Positions 51,926 through 57,900 of a DNA stretch of 64,000 bases are shown piece after piece. The notes below the pieces were generated by a model, which was not told the DNA's origin, did not search any database, and saw nothing but the letters and a program-made list of their open reading frames with translations. Both the position numbers and the translations under genes were made by a program. The stretch is from positions 63,776,812 to 63,840,811 of the forward strand of contig OZ024870.1 in assembly GCA_964017185.1 (NCBI GenBank). The letters are read 5' to 3'. Numbering within the stretch: position 1 is the first letter of the stretch; every line of letters starts with the position of its first letter. Origin of the DNA: Rugalucina vietnamica. Taxonomy: Eukaryota > Mollusca > Bivalvia > Lucinida > Lucinidae.

Positions 51926-54900
51926 TATATCTGACAGAAAAATTTTGATATTTTTCTTAATTTTGCTCAAAACAGAGATTGTGGTTTTGGATAAGTAAAA
52001 CTAGAAGGGGATACTAACGAGTACCCACAATCTTTTTGGATCAAAAATTAAGAATCAGAGGACCAATGGTCCTGTAAACGCTCACCTGACATCTGCTGCA
52101 TATACCAATAAATATGTTTGAATATTATGGTATTTAACCCCAGTGCAGGGGCAGATGAAGCCATTGGGCCATTTTCTTTTTTTTTTCAGAATAATCAATA
52201 TTCTGTCCATATGCCAATTTCCTGCTGGCTTTTCCCTTCAAATGACATTTTAACAGTTTTCCCCATTGAAATGCATAGGCAATGCATCTTGACCTTGCCA
52301 TAAACTTGGTCAAGGTCATCACAGGGTCATGATTTATAAAAACATTGGAGTACTTTAGCCATCGATGCTTCACACCAAGTATCCTTGAAATCAGTTTATT
52401 GGTTTCAGAGAAGAAGATTTTTGAAGGGTTTTTACCATATATGGGCATGGCGGCCATCTTGGTCATGTGACCTATATTATTAATACATGTATACACATTG
52501 GTTCCCCCATCCTATGGATGCTTCACATAAAATTTGGCTTTAATTGGGCAAGCGGTTTCAGAGGAGAAGATGTTTGAATATTATGGTAATATACATGTAT
52601 ATTGCCCCGGGGTGGGGCCATATAAGCTATTAGGTCCAAGTTTTTTCAGAATCATTAATATTCAGTCCTACTAACCATTTCCTGCAAGATTTTCACCTCA
52701 AATGACTTTTAAAAAGTTTTCCCCATTCAAATGCATAGGCGACCTATGTTGACCTTGTTGTAAAATAGGTCAAGGTCATCACAGGGTCATGATTTATATT
52801 TACATTGTTGTACTTTAGCCATCGATGCTTCATGCCAAGTTTCTTTGAAATCTGTCCACCAGTTCTGCAGAAGAAGATTTTTGAAGGGTTTTTACCGTAT
52901 ATGGGCATGGTGGCCATCTTGGTCATGTGACCTAGATTATTTAAATATACATTGATTCCCCCATTCTATAGATGCTTCACATAAAATTTGGCTTTGATCA
53001 GATAAGCGATTTCAGAGAAGAAGACGTTTGAATATTATGGAGACATACATGTATATTGCCCCAGGGTGGGGGCACATAAGCCCCTGGGGTCCAATTGTTT
53101 TCAGAATCATTAATATTCAGTCCTACTGCCCATTTCCTGCAAGACATTCACTTTAAATGACATTTTAAAAGTTCTCCCCATTCAAATGCATTGGCGACCT
53201 ATGTTGACCGTGCCATAAAATAGGTCAAGGTCATCACAGGGTCATGATTTATATATACATTGTAGTGCTTGAGCCATCAATGCTTCATGCCAAGTTTCGT
53301 TGAAATCGATCCACCGGTTCTGGAGAAGAAGATTTTTGAAGGGTTTTTACCATATATGGGCATGGCGGCCATCTTGGTCATGTGACCTGGATTTCTTATA
53401 TACACACTGGTTCCCCCTTCCTTCATATAAAATTTGGCTTTGATTGGCAAAGCGGTTTCAGAGGAGAAGATCTTTGAAATTGTGGACGGACGCCGGATCA
53501 TGGCCATCCTATAAGCTCACCTTGTGAGCTTAACGGCTCAGGTGAGCTAAAAATAGGTATACCCCTGTACACCCCAGATTTACTATATAAAAGTGGGGTA
53601 TGAGGGGTATAAATTGCATGGACATGTTATCGTGATGATGAGATAGCGTCCTTTGGATTTGCTGGAATCTCCACATAGGCGTACCACCCTATACTCATAG
53701 TATGCATAGTAGGAAATAACGTGTTATTTTGAGATATAAATTTTGTTATTTTTGCACTTTGTGCGTACAACTTGAAATTTTCTGGTTACATCCTTGTCTG
53801 TAACTTAAATTTTTGGAAAATGATTGATAATAATCCCAAGTTAGTTCTTGTCCATGTTGATGTGCATACAATATTTAGTTAAAATTTTGTCAAGATATTG
53901 AGATATCATCAGATTTAAACAAAGGTAAAAGATTCTATCTAATCCATTATACAGTGGTTATGTCTATCATCAGGAACACCTGTCCATGATTAAATATACA
54001 CCCATTACACCAATTAAGCCGCATCGTGAGAAAACCGGTCTTCGGGGTTTCCGACCAGGTGCAACACAAATCGGTCTATACAGTCACAGGAGCAGGCTAG
54101 ATACTTGAAATTTTGGCTATGAGTAGAAGAGGAATTATACTATCCGAGTAGCGAAAACATAGGCGCTGATCAGCTTCGCGGTTACCGCGAAGCTGATCTG
54201 CGCCTTTGTTTTCGCCTAGGCAAAAATCCGGTTTTCTCACGATGCGGCTCAATTTATATAGTAAAACTGGGGTGGTGCAGGAATAAACCTATTTTTCTTA
54301 TTTTTAATCTGAAACATATATTGGAGGTAAGTAAGCACATTAGCACAATCAATTTTTTTGAAGAAAAAAAAAAAACATCAACTATCATTTTTTTTCTTCA
54401 ATTTTTACAGCTTCAGAAACTTCTATATATTACATGGGTCTGTTTTAATAATGTTACACTACCTTGCAGAAGCTGTGGCATATAATGAAGTCCAGACTGG
54501 AGTTTCACACAGTCGATAATAGAAGAAAAAACCTCTTTGGATGGGACATAAGCCTAAAATACATAAACACAGTCAGCAATGTCCCAATACATATCACTGG
54601 CTGGGACATAAGCCTAAAATACATAAACACAGCCAGCAATGTCCCAATACATATCACTGGCTGGGACATAAGCCTAAAATACATAAACACAGTCAGCAAT
54701 GTCCCAATACATATCACTGGCTGGGACATAAGCCTAAAATGCATAAACACAGTCAGCAATGTCCCAATACATATCACTGGCTGGGACATAAGCCTAAAAT
54801 GCATAAACACAGTCAGCAATGTCCCAATACATATCACAGGCTGGGACATAAGCCTAAAATACATAAACACAGTCAGCAATGTCCCAATACATATCACTGG

Positions 54901-57900
54901 CTGGGACATAAGCCTAAAATACATAAACACAGTCAGCAATGTCCCAATACATATCACTGGCTGGGACATAAGCCTAAAATAGATAAACAAAGTCAGCAAT
55001 GTCCCAATACATATCACTGGCTGGGACATAAGCCTAAAATAGATAAACAAAGTCAGCAATGTCCCAATACATATCACTGGCTAGGACATAAGCCTAAAAT
55101 ACATAAACACAGTCAGCAATGTCCCAATACATATCACTGGCTGGGACATAAGCCTAAAATACATAAACACAGTCAGCAATGTCCCAATACATATCACTGG
55201 CTGGGACATAAGCCTAAAATAGATAAACACAGTCAGCAATGTCCCAATACATATCACTGGCTGGGACATAAGCCTAAAATACATAAACACAGTCAGCAAT
55301 GTCCCAATACATATCACTGGCTGGGACATAAGCCTAAAATACATAAACACAGTCAGCAATGTCCCAATACATATCACTGGCTGGGACATAAGCCTAAAAT
55401 AGATAAACACATTCAGCAATGTCCCAATACATATCACTGGCTGGGACATAAGCCTAAAATGCATAAACACAGTCAGCAATGTCCCAATACATATCACTGG
55501 CTGGGACATAAGCCTAAAATGCATAAACACAGTCAGCAATGTCCCAATACATATCACTGGCTGGGACATAAGCCTAAAATACATAAACACAGTCAGCAAT
55601 GTCCCAATACATATCACTGGCTGGGACATAAGCCTAAAATACATAAACACAGTCAGCAATGTCCCAATACATATCACTGGCTGGGACATAAGCCTAAAAT
55701 AGATAAACAAAGTCAGCAATGTCCCAATACATATCACTGGCTGGGACATAAGCCTAAAATAGATAAACAAAGTCAGCAATGTCCCAATACATATCACTGG
55801 CTAGGACATAAGCCTAAAATACATAAACACAGTCAGCAATGTCCCAATACATATCACTGGCTGGGACATAAGCCTAAAATACATAAACACAGTCAGCAAT
55901 GTCCCAATACATATCACTGGCTGGGACATAAGCCTAAAATACATAAACACAGTCAGCAATGTCCCAATACATATCACTGGCTGGGACATAAGCCTAAAAT
56001 ACATAAACAAAGTCAGCAATGTCCCAATACATATCATTGGCTGGGACATAAGCCTAAAATACATAAACAAAGTCAGCAATGTCCCAATACATATCACTGG
56101 CTGGGACATAAGCCTAAAATAGATAAACAAAGTCAGCAATGTCCCAATACATATCACTGGCTGGGACATAAGCCTAAAATACATACACAGAGTGACACAG
56201 TCAATAATATCCCAATCAGGGTTCCCACGGAAAGTATAAAATAAAATTCCATGACTTTTCCATGATAATTCCATGATCACAGTTGAATTTCCAGGACTTA
56301 TTTTTCTGTTTATTTATTTATTTTTTTGTCATATAACACTTTTCAAAAGGCAAGAACAGATAATTATATTGCAAAAGTAACTTACTACAAGGTATTTTCT
56401 TGTTTTCTGATGAAGACAAATCAGTTTGAATGCCCTTTTGAAAAAAACAGAACTTTATTTATCAATACTTATTGAGCGAGCGAAGCGAGCGAGGAGAAAA
56501 GTGAATCCCAAAGACATCCAAACTTGCATTTCATAAAAAAATTCCATGATTTTTCCATGATATTTAATCATTTTTCAAATTCCATGATTTTTTCATGCAT
56601 GGAATTTTTTTAGCCATTTTCCATGTTTTCCAGGTTTTCCAGTGCCCGTGGGAACCCTGCCCAATACACATCACTGATCGGCCCCTTTGTTTTCCCCTAT
56701 GCAGATTGTTTGTTTTCCCATGCGGGGGCTCAGTTATTGTGTGATTTTCAGTACAGACTTACATGAGGGACTCCCTTAGTGTACTCTTCCATGACATAGT
56801 CTGCTGTTTCTGTTTGTGATATCTGCATTAAAAAGTTCTTACTGAAAAATACAAAATCAGACATTTTTGTTACAGTCATTGTGGTTTCATCTACCTGATG
56901 TTGCTCAACTCAAATAAGCCTTGCGTCCTTTTCATGGGACATTGGCAAACAGTACAGCCCCAGATGTGACGCCGCAGAATGTGGAGTCCCATCTGAGGCA
57001 ATTCTGATTTTCATCTAAAAATTGGAATAAAAATTCAAAATCACTCCTGATGCTCTTAAAATGACAGTTGACTCACCCACATGATAACTAGAAATTGGCT
57101 GCAAGAATGGCTTTCAGTATACCCCACAAAATTATATGAAGCTGGCATATAACTTCCTCAGTCAAACATGCAGAAAATTTGTCAAAGATATCTGTTCAGC
57201 ATTTATAATGCACAAAGTATCCATTTTTAGCTCTATGGCAAACATGTAATATTTAGACTTAAAAAGGTCCAATAACTCTTGCAATACACACCCTTTGGCC
57301 CCTAAATTCATACCACACTTGCATTGTCTGATAGTGCAAAAGTGTGGTGAGAATTTGAAACAAATCAGACAAAAGCCAGTCAAGTTATTCATCAAAGATG
57401 TCCAAATGTTGATGGAATGACAGAACAATGGAATTACGTAATGACAGACATGCTGAAAACAGTATACATTTACCCCCGTAAAATTTCGTTTTGTGAGGGG
57501 TATAACATTACGAAAACATGCCCATGCAATATAAGAGAATTTTTTAGCTTTAAAAATTGAAAATTTTCAGCTGAAAAATTTTGATATTTTTCTTATTTTT
57601 GCTCAAAACATTGATTGTGGGTACACGTTAGAACCGCCTCGCCGTGGCGGTTCTAACGAGTACCCACAATCTATGTTTTGGAGCAAAAATAAGAAAAATA
57701 GCTTTACCCCTGCGGACCCCAGTTTTGCTATATAAAAGTGGGGTTGAAGGGGGTATGCATTACACGGACTTGTTTTCCTGATGATGATACCCATTTATGA
57801 TGAATTGTCTACCCCACCATTGTCTACTTTCATGCTTAGGAGCACTCAAGGTGAGGTTTTGTTTCCTTTTTCAAATCCCTCTTAGCAAACAGAAAAGACC

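Noticed and set aside
54541..56200. CRISPR-like regular repeat
   Set aside because: There are no unique spacers; the whole 60-bp period is repeated. The context is eukaryotic.
54541..56244. 567-codon plus-strand frame and long minus-strand frames in the 60-bp repeat
   Set aside because: The unit length is divisible by three, so any frame without a stop in one unit stays open throughout. There is no start context, splice support or codon bias, and both strands are open.
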